The notes under the pieces: generated by a model
Databases searched by the model: none
What the model was told of the DNA's origin: nothing
Seen by the model: the letters and a program-made list of their open reading frames with translations, nothing else
Source of the DNA: Nocardiopsis coralli
Lineage (GTDB): Bacteria > Actinomycetota > Actinomycetes > Streptosporangiales > Streptosporangiaceae
Assembly: GCF_014892575.1 (NCBI RefSeq)
Contig: NZ_JADBGI010000033.1
Coordinates: 1-56,896, forward strand
DNA: 56,896 bases
Direction: 5' to 3'
Program-made: the position numbers and the translations under genes
In this document: piece by piece, positions 17,282-25,322 of the stretch
Layout: each line of letters starts with the position of its first letter
How positions within the stretch are numbered: position 1 is the first letter of the stretch

Positions 17282-18091
17282 ATGGCAGCAACAGCACTGC
17301 GCGTCGCCCTGGACCAGGGCACCGGCCCCAGCGGCGACACCGACGCCGCGATCGCCCGCCTGGCCGATCGCGCCCGCGCGGCGGCCGCCGCCGGCGCACA
17401 CCTGCTCCTGACCCCCGAGATGTCGATGACCGGCTACGCCCTGGGCGCCGCCGGGACCGCACGCCGCGCCGAACCCGCCGACGGCCCTCTCCGCCGCGCC
17501 GTCTCCGAGATCGCCGCCCGCACCGGGGTCGCGATCGTGTACGGGTTCCCCGAACGCGACGGCGAGCACGTGTACAACACGGTCCAGCTCGTCGACGACC
17601 GTGGCACCGCCCTTGCCGCCTACCGCAAGACCCACCTCTTCGGCGACCTCGACCGCAGCGCCTTCACCCCCGGAGACAGGCTCGTCGTCCAGGCCGACCT
17701 GCACGGCCACCGCATCGGCCTGCTCGTCTGCTACGACGTCGAGTTCCCGGAGGCCGTGCGCGCGCACGCCCTCGCCGGCAGCGACCTGGTCGCCGTGCCC
17801 ACCGCGCTCATGGCTCCCAACACCGCCGTGGCCACCCTGCTCGCGCCCGCCCGCGCCCTGGAGAACCAGCTCCACCTGGCCTACGTGAACCGCTGCGACA
17901 CCGAGGGCGAACTCGACTACGTCGGGCTGAGCACGCTCGTGGCCCCCGACGGCACCGAACTCCTGCGCGCGGGCGCGGGGGAGGCCCTCCTGGTCGCCGA
18001 CCTGGACCCCCGGGCGGCCGACGCCACCCAGGACCACCTGTCCTACCTGGGCGACCGACGCCCGAACCTGTACGGGCCGCTCACCCGCTGA
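17282..18091 (+). CDS. davA: 5-aminovaleramidase (nitrilase superfamily)
   Basis: A 269-residue carbon-nitrogen hydrolase with catalytic triad Glu46 (TPEMSMTGY), Lys116 (YRKTHLFGDLDRSAFTPG) and Cys150 (LLVCYDVEFPE). The text matches my memory of Pseudomonas DavA, including YRKTHLFGELDRS and EFPE. DavA hydrolyses 5-aminovaleramide to 5-aminovalerate. The start at 17282 follows GGAGG; the upstream part of the frame lacks conservation. davB follows after 35 bases, so they are probably co-transcribed. It could act on another short amide, but the neighbour makes the DavA role likely. Confidence 0.85.
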   Translation: MAATALRVALDQGTGPSGDTDAAIARLADRARAAAAAGAHLLLTPEMSMTGYALGAAGTARRAEPADGPLRRAVSEIAARTGVAIVYGFPERDGEHVYNTVQLVDDRGTALAAYRKTHLFGDLDRSAFTPGDRLVVQADLHGHRIGLLVCYDVEFPEAVRAHALAGSDLVAVPTALMAPNTAVATLLAPARALENQLHLAYVNRCDTEGELDYVGLSTLVAPDGTELLRAGAGEALLVADLDPRAADATQDHLSYLGDRRPNLYGPLTR

Positions 18092-18126
18092 GCCCGCCCC
18101 CTGCCCCCACACCGAAGGAGGAGGCC

Positions 18127-19854
18127 ATGACCTCTGCCGTGCCCACGTCCGCCGGGACCGCGCCCGCGGGGGCCGAGCCCCGGGGCAGCGCTCCGCTCAC
18201 CATGAACGGCCCCGACTTCCCGTTCGCCTACGACCGGTTCCTGGCCCACCCGGCCGGGCTCGGCCAGGTGCCCGCCGAGGCCCACGGCACCGAGGTCGCC
18301 GTCATCGGCGGCGGGATGTCCGGGATCGTCGCCGCCTTCGAACTCCTGCGCATGGGTCTGCGCCCCGTCGTGTACGAGGCCGACCGCATCGGCGGACGCC
18401 TGCGCACCGAGCGCCTGCCCGGTGCCCCCGAGGAGGTCGTCGCCGAGATGGGCGCCATGCGCTTCCCGCCGTCCTCGACCGCGTTCCGGCACTACCTCGA
18501 CATGGTCGGGCTGCAGACCCAGCCCTTCCCCAACCCGCTGTCGCCGGGCGCCCCCAGCACCGTGGTCGACCTCAAGGGCGAGACCCACTACGCCAACGAC
18601 CTCGACGACCTTCCCGAGGTCTACCGCGAGGTGGCCCGCGCCTGGGACGAGACGCTGGAGGGCGTCGAGCACACCCGGATGCAGCAGGCGATCCGCGAGG
18701 GCGACGTGGCCACCCAGAAGCAGATCTGGAACCGGCTGGTCGAGCGGCTCGACGACCAGACCTTCTACGGGTTCCTGTGCCAGGCGCCCTCGTTCGCGTC
18801 CTCGTTCCGGCTGCGGGAGATCTTCGGCCAGGTCGGGTTCGGCACCGGCGGGTGGGACACCGACTTCCCCAACTCGATCCTGGAGATCCTGCGCGTCACC
18901 TACACGGGCGCCGACGACGACCACCGCAGCGTCGTCGGCGGGGTGCAGCGGCTGCCCGAGCGGCTGTGGTCCCTGGCGCCGGACAAGACCGTGCACTGGG
19001 CGCAGGGCACCTCGCTGGAGACGCTGCACCCGGACGGCCCACGTCCCGCCGTGACCGCGATGCGCCGTACCCACGCCCCGGGTGACCCCGCCGGCAACAT
19101 CACGGTCACCGACGCCTCGGGTTCCACGCGCACGTTCCGGTCCGCGGTCTTCACAGCGCAGAGCTGGATGCTGCTCGCCAAGATCGACGCCGACGAGGAC
19201 CTGCTGCCCATCGACCACTGGTCCGCGGTCGAACGCACGCACTACATGGAGTCGGCGAAGCTGTTCGTCCCGGTGGACCGGGCGTTCTGGCGCGACAAGG
19301 ACCCGGAGACGGGCCGCGACACGATGAGCATGACCCTGACCGACCGCATGACCCGGGGCACCTACCTCCTGGAGGGGCCGGACCCGGACGGGCCCGCGGC
19401 GATCTGCCTGTCCTACACCTGGTGCGACGACTCCCTGAAGTGGCTGCCGCTGTCGGCGGGGGAGCGCCTGGAGGTCATGCTCTCCTCGCTGGCCAAGATC
19501 TACCCGGGCGTGGACATCCGCTCCCACATCACCGGCGACCCCGTGACCATCTCGTGGGAGGACGAGCCCTACTTCCTGGGTGCGTTCAAGGCCAACCTTC
19601 CGGGCCACTACCGGTACCAGCGGCGCCTGTTCACCCACTTCGTCCAGCGCGATCTGGAACCGCGCCACCGCGGCCTGTTCCTGGCCGGCGACGACGTGTC
19701 GTGGACCGCCGGGTGGGCCGAGGGCGCGGTGCAGACCGCACTCAACGCGGTCTGGGGCGTGATGAACCACTTCGGGGGCGCGACCGACCCGGCCAACCCA
19801 GGCCCGGGCGACGAGTTCGACGAGCTGGCCCCGGTGGCGCTGCCCGAGGACTGA
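18127..19854 (+). CDS. davB: Lysine 2-monooxygenase (flavoprotein)
   Basis: A 575-residue FAD enzyme of the monoamine oxidase / tryptophan 2-monooxygenase fold. The dinucleotide motif VIGGGMSG is at residues 59-66, followed by VVYEADRIGGRLR and the substrate-side AEMGAMRFPPSSTAF. Closing motifs are PYFLGAFKANLPGHYRY and LFLAGDDVSWTAGWAEGAVQ. Large parts agree with Pseudomonas DavB as I remember it (GPDFPFA, HPAGLG, FGQVGFGTGGWD, NHFGG, NPGPGD). The reaction oxidatively decarboxylates L-lysine to 5-aminovaleramide, the DavA substrate. ATG 18127 follows GAAGGAGGA. No davT/davD homologue is present here. Confidence 0.88.
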   Translation: MTSAVPTSAGTAPAGAEPRGSAPLTMNGPDFPFAYDRFLAHPAGLGQVPAEAHGTEVAVIGGGMSGIVAAFELLRMGLRPVVYEADRIGGRLRTERLPGAPEEVVAEMGAMRFPPSSTAFRHYLDMVGLQTQPFPNPLSPGAPSTVVDLKGETHYANDLDDLPEVYREVARAWDETLEGVEHTRMQQAIREGDVATQKQIWNRLVERLDDQTFYGFLCQAPSFASSFRLREIFGQVGFGTGGWDTDFPNSILEILRVTYTGADDDHRSVVGGVQRLPERLWSLAPDKTVHWAQGTSLETLHPDGPRPAVTAMRRTHAPGDPAGNITVTDASGSTRTFRSAVFTAQSWMLLAKIDADEDLLPIDHWSAVERTHYMESAKLFVPVDRAFWRDKDPETGRDTMSMTLTDRMTRGTYLLEGPDPDGPAAICLSYTWCDDSLKWLPLSAGERLEVMLSSLAKIYPGVDIRSHITGDPVTISWEDEPYFLGAFKANLPGHYRYQRRLFTHFVQRDLEPRHRGLFLAGDDVSWTAGWAEGAVQTALNAVWGVMNHFGGATDPANPGPGDEFDELAPVALPED

Positions 19855-19871
19855 GGGCGAACACCCGGCGG

Positions 19872-20585
19872 TCAACAGCCCAGTCGGTGTGCCAGTTCGT
19901 CGGAGGAGGTGGCGGCGAACCCGCCGGGTGCGTCCTCGGCACGTTCGGCGCCGTCGAACGGTCCGTACTCCCCGGGCCGTTCGAGGAAGGCCGTGCGCAT
20001 GCCGACGGCAGCCGCCCCATCGAGGTCCCAGCCGTGCGCGGCCACGAGCATCATCGCGCCCGGTTCGACCCCCAGCAGCTCAGCAGCGTGCAGGTACGGT
20101 GCTGGTGCCGGCTTGTAGGAGCGGGTGGGTTCGGCGGAGACGATCCTGTCGAAGGGGAGGTCCCCTGTTTCGGCGAGGGAGGACAGGAGCGGGTGACCGC
20201 CGTTGGAGAGCGCGATCACCGTGTACCGCCGCCTCAGCCGGTCGATCAGCTCGGCACTGTCGGGCCAGGCGGGAAGGCGGTGCCATGCGTGCACCAGTGC
20301 GTTCCTGTCGGCCTCGTCCACATGCCGGTCGGCGCCGTGCTCGTAGAGGAGGGCATCGAGGAACTCCCGGTGGAGGACGTCCAGGGGCGCCCACGGACGG
20401 TGTCCCGCGCCGATGTCGCGCAGGGCGGGTCCGTAGCGGCCGCGCCACGCGACGGCGAACGCGCCCGGGTCCGTTTGGACCTCCCGGCGCCCGAACACCT
20501 CGCGCAGGTGGTCGGTGACGCCCGTGTACCAGTCGACCGTCGTTCCGAACACGTCGAAGGCCACGACGCTCGGCCTCTCGCTCAC
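19872..20585 (-). CDS. HAD-family haloacid dehalogenase-like hydrolase
   Basis: A 237-residue protein with the HAD motifs in order: nucleophile Asp11 in FDVFGT, SNG (motif II), SYKPAP (motif III Lys), and VAAHGWDLDGA (motif IV). The last is typical of type II 2-haloacid dehalogenases, which release halide from 2-haloalkanoic acids. The real substrate is unknown. It converges on davB with only 17 bases between stops, and lies 52 bases behind the MFS gene on its own strand. Confidence 0.85.
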   Translation of the reverse strand: MSERPSVVAFDVFGTTVDWYTGVTDHLREVFGRREVQTDPGAFAVAWRGRYGPALRDIGAGHRPWAPLDVLHREFLDALLYEHGADRHVDEADRNALVHAWHRLPAWPDSAELIDRLRRRYTVIALSNGGHPLLSSLAETGDLPFDRIVSAEPTRSYKPAPAPYLHAAELLGVEPGAMMLVAAHGWDLDGAAAVGMRTAFLERPGEYGPFDGAERAEDAPGGFAATSSDELAHRLGC

Positions 20586-20637
20586 CCGGAGCTCCTCTCG
20601 GCTCGTCGTGGGACGGAGCCTACCGACAGGTGCGGTG

Positions 20638-22014
20638 TCAGGGGGAGGGCTCGGGGCCGGCCCGTTCCGAACGCCCGCGGGGTCCGGTGGACGGCTCGGT
20701 CCCGGCCAGGTCGGCTCCGGTGCCGCGCAGGAAGGCCACGGCGATCCCGCCGAGCACGAACGCCGCGGCCGCGACCGCGTACAGCTGGCCCGAGGCCCAC
20801 CCGACGTCCAGCAGCGCCCCGGTGATCAGGGGCGCGATGATCGCGCCGAGGCGGCCGACCCCGATCGCCCAGCCCACACCGGTCGAGCGCACCGAGGGTG
20901 CGTACAGGGACGGCGTGATCGCGTACAGGCCGGCCACGCAGCCGTTGCTGAACAGCCCGATCATGCCGCCGAGCGCGAAGGCCACAGCCAGGGTTCCGGT
21001 GGTCGGTACGAAGACCAGCAGCAGGACCGCGGCGATCAGGGTGTAGGCGAACAGGACCCGTTTGAGCGCGAACCGGGCCGCGACCACACCCAGGATCGCC
21101 GCGCCGAAGATCCCGCCCACGTTCAGCAGGGTCCCCCCGGTGATGCCCTCGTCGGCCGACAGCCCCGCTTCCACCAACAGCGTCGGGGTCCACGACGTCA
21201 CGAAGTAGAAGCCGTACATCACCATGAAGAAGGCCGCCCAGATCAACAGGGTCGACCGCAGGCTCTCGGGCGTGAGCAGCTGCCGCACCTGGCTCCGGGG
21301 TTGACCGCCCGTGACCGAGACCGGGGGCAGGGACCCCAGCGGCGACTGGCCGAACCGGGCGAGCAGGGTGTTGGTCCGCTCCAACGCGTTCGTGGGGCGC
21401 TTGGTGACGAGGTGGTCCAAGGACTCGGGCAGGCGCGCCCACACCAGGGGGATCAGCGCGAGTGTGGACAGCCCGCCCACGAGGAAGACCGCGCGCCACC
21501 CCCACTGGCCGATGAGCAGAACGGCGAGCACACCGCCCGAGGTGGCGCCGATGGCGTAGCCGGTGGAGTTGAGGCTGACCGCGAGCCCGCGCCAGCGCCG
21601 GTTGGCGGACTCGCTGGCGATCACGTTGGCCGAGGCCAGCATCGCGCCCACCCCGAGGCCGGTCAGCACCCGCAGGAGTCCGAGTTGCGCGGCGTTCTGC
21701 GCGATCGAGGACAACAGCATCCCGGAGGAGGCCAGCACGAGGCTGAGCAGCGTGAGGTTGCGGCGGCCGATCACGTCGCCGAGCGGTCCCAGGAGGATCG
21801 ATCCTGCCGCCATCCCGAACAGCCCCGCGCTGAGCAGGAAGCCGATCTGCGCCCCGGACAGCCCCCATTCGGTGGAGACCGCGTGGGCGGTGAAGGACAT
21901 GACGAGGACGTCGAACCCGTCCGAGACGTTCAGGAGCACACAGATGAGGACCGTGCCCCACTGGAACCGTGTCATCGGACTGGCATCGATGCGCTCTCGC
22001 AGATGACCGGCCAT
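20638..22014 (-). CDS. MFS transporter, aromatic acid/H+ symporter (AAHS) type
   Basis: A 458-residue protein with about 12 membrane segments. The first segment has DGFDVLVMSF, whose acidic residues are typical of AAHS acid importers (PcaK/BenK type), and the loop between segments 2 and 3 reads GPLGDVIGRRN. The tail is Pro/Glu-rich. ATG 22014 follows GGAGGG. The Lrp gene upstream and the dehalogenase gene downstream share the strand and form a likely unit for uptake and processing of an organic acid. Confidence 0.8.
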   Translation of the reverse strand: MAGHLRERIDASPMTRFQWGTVLICVLLNVSDGFDVLVMSFTAHAVSTEWGLSGAQIGFLLSAGLFGMAAGSILLGPLGDVIGRRNLTLLSLVLASSGMLLSSIAQNAAQLGLLRVLTGLGVGAMLASANVIASESANRRWRGLAVSLNSTGYAIGATSGGVLAVLLIGQWGWRAVFLVGGLSTLALIPLVWARLPESLDHLVTKRPTNALERTNTLLARFGQSPLGSLPPVSVTGGQPRSQVRQLLTPESLRSTLLIWAAFFMVMYGFYFVTSWTPTLLVEAGLSADEGITGGTLLNVGGIFGAAILGVVAARFALKRVLFAYTLIAAVLLLVFVPTTGTLAVAFALGGMIGLFSNGCVAGLYAITPSLYAPSVRSTGVGWAIGVGRLGAIIAPLITGALLDVGWASGQLYAVAAAAFVLGGIAVAFLRGTGADLAGTEPSTGPRGRSERAGPEPSP

Positions 22015-22130
22015 GTGGGGGAACCCTCCGTGCGACGGGCGTGAACTGTGGCACATCATCGCCGTGGGGGACGGGTGTGGCAATGCCCCCTTTCACCCAA
22101 TGAAAGACCGTTCGGGCGGGAGGTCCGGTC

Positions 22131-22598
22131 TCAGGCCGAGGGGTCGGAGGAGCCCGACAGGATGGGCTGGTCGACGAGGCGGGAGAGCACCAGGGTGCTC
22201 TTGGTGCGCACGACGAAGGGCTCGGCGCCGATGCGCTCGATGACCTCCTCCAGGTGCTGGGTGTCGCGGGCGCGCACCTGCACGAGGGCGTCGGCGTCGC
22301 CGGTGACGGTGCAGGCCGAGGTGATCTCGGGGTAACCGCCGAGCCCGTCGCGGATCTCGCCGGGGGAGGTGCGCGCCCGGCAGTACAGCTCGATGAAGGC
22401 CTCGGTGGTCCACCCGATGGCCTGGGGTTCGACGACGACGGTGAAGCCGCGCACGGCGCCGGAGTCCACGAGGCGGTCGACGCGGCGCTTGACCGCGGAA
22501 GGGCTCAGGCCGACTTCGCCGCCGATCTCGGCGAAGCTCATCCGCGCGTCCGCGCCGAGAATCGCGATGATGCGCTCATCGACCCGATCCAGTCGCAT
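22131..22598 (-). CDS. Lrp/AsnC-family regulator
   Basis: A 155-residue protein with an N-terminal AsnC helix-turn-helix (LDRVDERIIAILGADARMSFAEIGGEVGLSPSAVKRR) and a C-terminal RAM ligand-binding domain. Members sense amino acids and regulate transport or catabolism. ATG 22598 is preceded by GAGGGG; starts at 22637 and 22610 lack one. It could control the adjacent MFS/dehalogenase genes or the lysine cassette; nothing in the sequence decides. Confidence 0.85.
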   Translation of the reverse strand: MRLDRVDERIIAILGADARMSFAEIGGEVGLSPSAVKRRVDRLVDSGAVRGFTVVVEPQAIGWTTEAFIELYCRARTSPGEIRDGLGGYPEITSACTVTGDADALVQVRARDTQHLEEVIERIGAEPFVVRTKSTLVLSRLVDQPILSGSSDPSA

Positions 22599-22735
22599 TT
22601 CGCCCCTCATGTCCGGTCTGTTGGGATCGGAGCTCATGTTACCGGCGCACGCACGACCGGCCCCGTGTCGCTTCCCATGATCACCCAGAGTAAGGGAAAC
22701 AATGCTCTGGGCTTTCAAAGAGGGGGAGACGGCCA

Positions 22736-24361
22736 GTGCGAACACGAACCTGGGCAACCGCCGCCACGACGGCGTTCCTGGCATCGATGGCGACCGCGGT
22801 ACCGGCGGAGGCGGCAGAAACCGCCGCGGCGGTGCCTACGTTCCGTGAGGACCAGCGCGCCCTCGACTGGCAGGAGTGCGAGGACCTCCAGCCCGAGGGC
22901 GAGGAGACCCTCGAGTGCGCCACCCTCACCCTGCCCATGGACCACGACTCCGACGAGGGCGACAGCGGCGAGACCGTCGACATCGCCCTCACCCGCGCCT
23001 CCGACGGCGGCGACGCCGAACGTACCCTCCTGGTCAACCCCGGCGGCCCCGGGGCCTCGGGCCGCCCCCTCGCCGCACGGACCCACCAGGGGCTGCCCGA
23101 GGACCTGCAGGAGACCTACGCCGTGGTCGGCTTCGACCCGCGCGGCAGCGGCGCCTCCACGCCCGCGGTCGAGTGCGACCCCTCCGCCTTCGAACCCGTG
23201 CTCACCCCGTCCGAGCCCCGGAGCCCCGGCGACACCCAGGTCCTTTGGGAGGAGGCCGAGGCCTACGCCCAGGCGTGCGAGGACAACACCGGGCCGCTCC
23301 TGGACCACATGACCACGGTCGACACCGCCCGGGACATGGACGCCCTGCGCTCCGCCCTCGGGCTCGAGACCGTCGACTACCTCGGCTTCTCCTACGGCAC
23401 CTACCTCGGAACCGTCTTCTCCTCCCTCTACCCGGACAGCGTCGACCGCCTCGTGCTCGACAGCGTCGTCGACCCCGACACCCCCTGGTACGAGAGCAAC
23501 CTCAACCAGAGCCGCGCCCTCGACCGCGCCGCCCGCAACTTCTTCGACTGGGTCGCCCGCCACGACGACACCTTCGGCCTGGGCGGCAGCGGCGAGGACG
23601 TCGCCCGGGCCTACGACCGCCTGCGCGACCAGCTCCGCGAAGAACCCCTGGAAGGCACGGTCGGCCCGACCGAACTGGAGAACCTCGCCATCACGGTCTC
23701 CTACAGCGGGAACGCCTGGCCCCCCGTGGCGGACGCGCTCTCCGACCAGATCGTCGACGAGGACCCTGCCGCGCTCGTCCAGCTCGACACCGACCTCGGA
23801 GAGGGGCCCGACAACGATCAGAGCCGCGGCGGGTACAACGCCGTCCAGTGCACCGACTCCCACTGGCCCACCGACCGCGGACGCTGGGAGGGCGACGGGC
23901 ACCGCATCCACCGGGAAGCGCCCTTCATCGGCTGGAACAACATCTGGTACAACGCCCCGTGTGCGTCCTGGCCCGCCGAGTCCAGTGACTGGTACAGCAT
24001 CGGCGACGGCCCCGGCGACGCTCCGGCCCACGAAGGCGACGCCCTGCTCGTGCACGCCAGTGAGGACGGAGCCACCCCGCTCCACGGCGCCGAGAACCTG
24101 CGCGGCCACATGCCCGGCGCCTCGCTCGCCGTCGAGGAGGGCGGCATCACCCACGGCGTCTCCTCCGGCGACAACCCCTGCATCAACGAGATCGTGCACG
24201 GCTACCTGCGCGACGGTTCCCTGCCCGAACGCACCGACGGGGACCACGACGCCGTCTGCGAGGCCGGCCCCGAACCCGAACCGCGCGAGGCCCAGGCCGC
24301 GGAGGACCTGCCCGACCGCTTCGAACCGTTGGCCGGCGGGCACCCCAGTGAGGGTGAATGA
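22736..24361 (+). CDS. Secreted alpha/beta-hydrolase, tripeptidyl aminopeptidase type
   Basis: A 541-residue exported protein with a signal peptide (residues 1-27, ending AEAAE). The hydrolase core shows NPGGPGASG (oxyanion hole), GFDPRGSG, nucleophile Ser in GFSYGTYLG, and later LLVHASEDGATPLHGA and GGITHGV for Asp and His. The C-terminal region is the TAP-like domain of the Streptomyces SlpD/SlpE/Tap peptidases, which remove short peptides from extracellular proteins. GTG 22736 follows GAGGGGGAG. Divergent from the Lrp gene. Confidence 0.85.
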   Translation: MRTRTWATAATTAFLASMATAVPAEAAETAAAVPTFREDQRALDWQECEDLQPEGEETLECATLTLPMDHDSDEGDSGETVDIALTRASDGGDAERTLLVNPGGPGASGRPLAARTHQGLPEDLQETYAVVGFDPRGSGASTPAVECDPSAFEPVLTPSEPRSPGDTQVLWEEAEAYAQACEDNTGPLLDHMTTVDTARDMDALRSALGLETVDYLGFSYGTYLGTVFSSLYPDSVDRLVLDSVVDPDTPWYESNLNQSRALDRAARNFFDWVARHDDTFGLGGSGEDVARAYDRLRDQLREEPLEGTVGPTELENLAITVSYSGNAWPPVADALSDQIVDEDPAALVQLDTDLGEGPDNDQSRGGYNAVQCTDSHWPTDRGRWEGDGHRIHREAPFIGWNNIWYNAPCASWPAESSDWYSIGDGPGDAPAHEGDALLVHASEDGATPLHGAENLRGHMPGASLAVEEGGITHGVSSGDNPCINEIVHGYLRDGSLPERTDGDHDAVCEAGPEPEPREAQAAEDLPDRFEPLAGGHPSEGE

Positions 24362-24454
24362 CCGGTGGAATACGCTGTAACCGGTGCGAAATCCGCGGAC
24401 CGTTCGCACCACGACAGCCCGCCGTCACCACAGGCGGCACGAGGGGGAGATGCG

Positions 24455-25297
24455 ATGCTGCGGACCTCACCGGTACGGATCCTGGGAGAACACGACCGGG
24501 AGGCCGTACGCGCCCTTCTGGACACCGACCCCGTCGGCAACGTCTTCGTGGCCTCGCGCCTGATGTCCACCGGTATCGGCGCCAACTCCGCCGGGACCGA
24601 GGTCTGGGGCCACGTCGAACGCGGCCGCCTCACCGCCCTGTGTTACTCCGGGGCCAACCTCGTGCCCGTCAACGCCGGACCCGCCGCCGTGCGCAGCTTC
24701 GCCGAACACGCCCGGTGGCGGGGCCGCCGCTGTTCGTCGATCGTCGGACCGGTCGACGCGGTCAGCGACTTCTGGGACCAGGTCACCCCGGCGTGGGGCC
24801 CGGCCCGCGCCATCCGCGCCAGCCAGCCCGTCCTGGAGATCGACCACCCGCCCGCCGTGCCCGCCGACCCGCTCGTCCGCCGGGTCGTCCCCTCCGAACT
24901 CGGGGTCCTCCTGCCGGCCTGCGTCGCGATGTTCACCGAAGAGGTCGGGGTCCCGCCGGACTCCGGAGACGGCGGCGCCCTCTACCGGGCCCGCGTCGAG
25001 GAGCTCGTGCGCACCGGCCGCGCCCTGGCCCGCATCGAGGACGGCCGGGTGGTGTTCAAGGCCGAGATCGGCGCCGTCACCCCGCAGGCCTGCCAGATCC
25101 AGGGCGTGTGGGTCCACCCCGACCTGCGCGGGCGCGGGCACTCCAGCTCCGGCATGGCCGCCGTCGTCGAGTACGCCCTCGCCGAGATCGCGCCCCGCGT
25201 CACGCTCTACGTCAACGACTTCAACGCCCCGGCCCGCGCCGCCTACGAACGGGTCGGGTTCCGCCAGGTCGGGGAATCGATGTCCGTCCTGTTCTGA
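24455..25297 (+). CDS. GNAT acetyltransferase with DUF4081 domain
   Basis: A 280-residue protein. The N-terminal DUF4081-like region (RILGEHDREAVRALLDTDPVGNVFVASRL) precedes a GNAT domain with IQGVWVHPDLRGRGHSSSGMAAVV, the acetyl-CoA pyrophosphate loop, and YVNDFNAPARAAYERVGF. The gene usually lies between ispG and proS in actinobacteria; here it is separated from both. ATG 24455 follows GAGGGGGAGA. Substrate unknown. Confidence 0.85.
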   Translation: MLRTSPVRILGEHDREAVRALLDTDPVGNVFVASRLMSTGIGANSAGTEVWGHVERGRLTALCYSGANLVPVNAGPAAVRSFAEHARWRGRRCSSIVGPVDAVSDFWDQVTPAWGPARAIRASQPVLEIDHPPAVPADPLVRRVVPSELGVLLPACVAMFTEEVGVPPDSGDGGALYRARVEELVRTGRALARIEDGRVVFKAEIGAVTPQACQIQGVWVHPDLRGRGHSSSGMAAVVEYALAEIAPRVTLYVNDFNAPARAAYERVGFRQVGESMSVLF

Positions 25298-25322
25298 GCC
25301 GCGCCCGCCGGGGGAGCCCGAG

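Noticed and set aside
17282..19854. A tryptophan monooxygenase/amide hydrolase auxin pathway
   Set aside because: The flavoprotein is of that wider family, but agreement with lysine 2-monooxygenase is much closer and the amidase is nitrilase-type like DavA, not the amidase-signature IaaH type.
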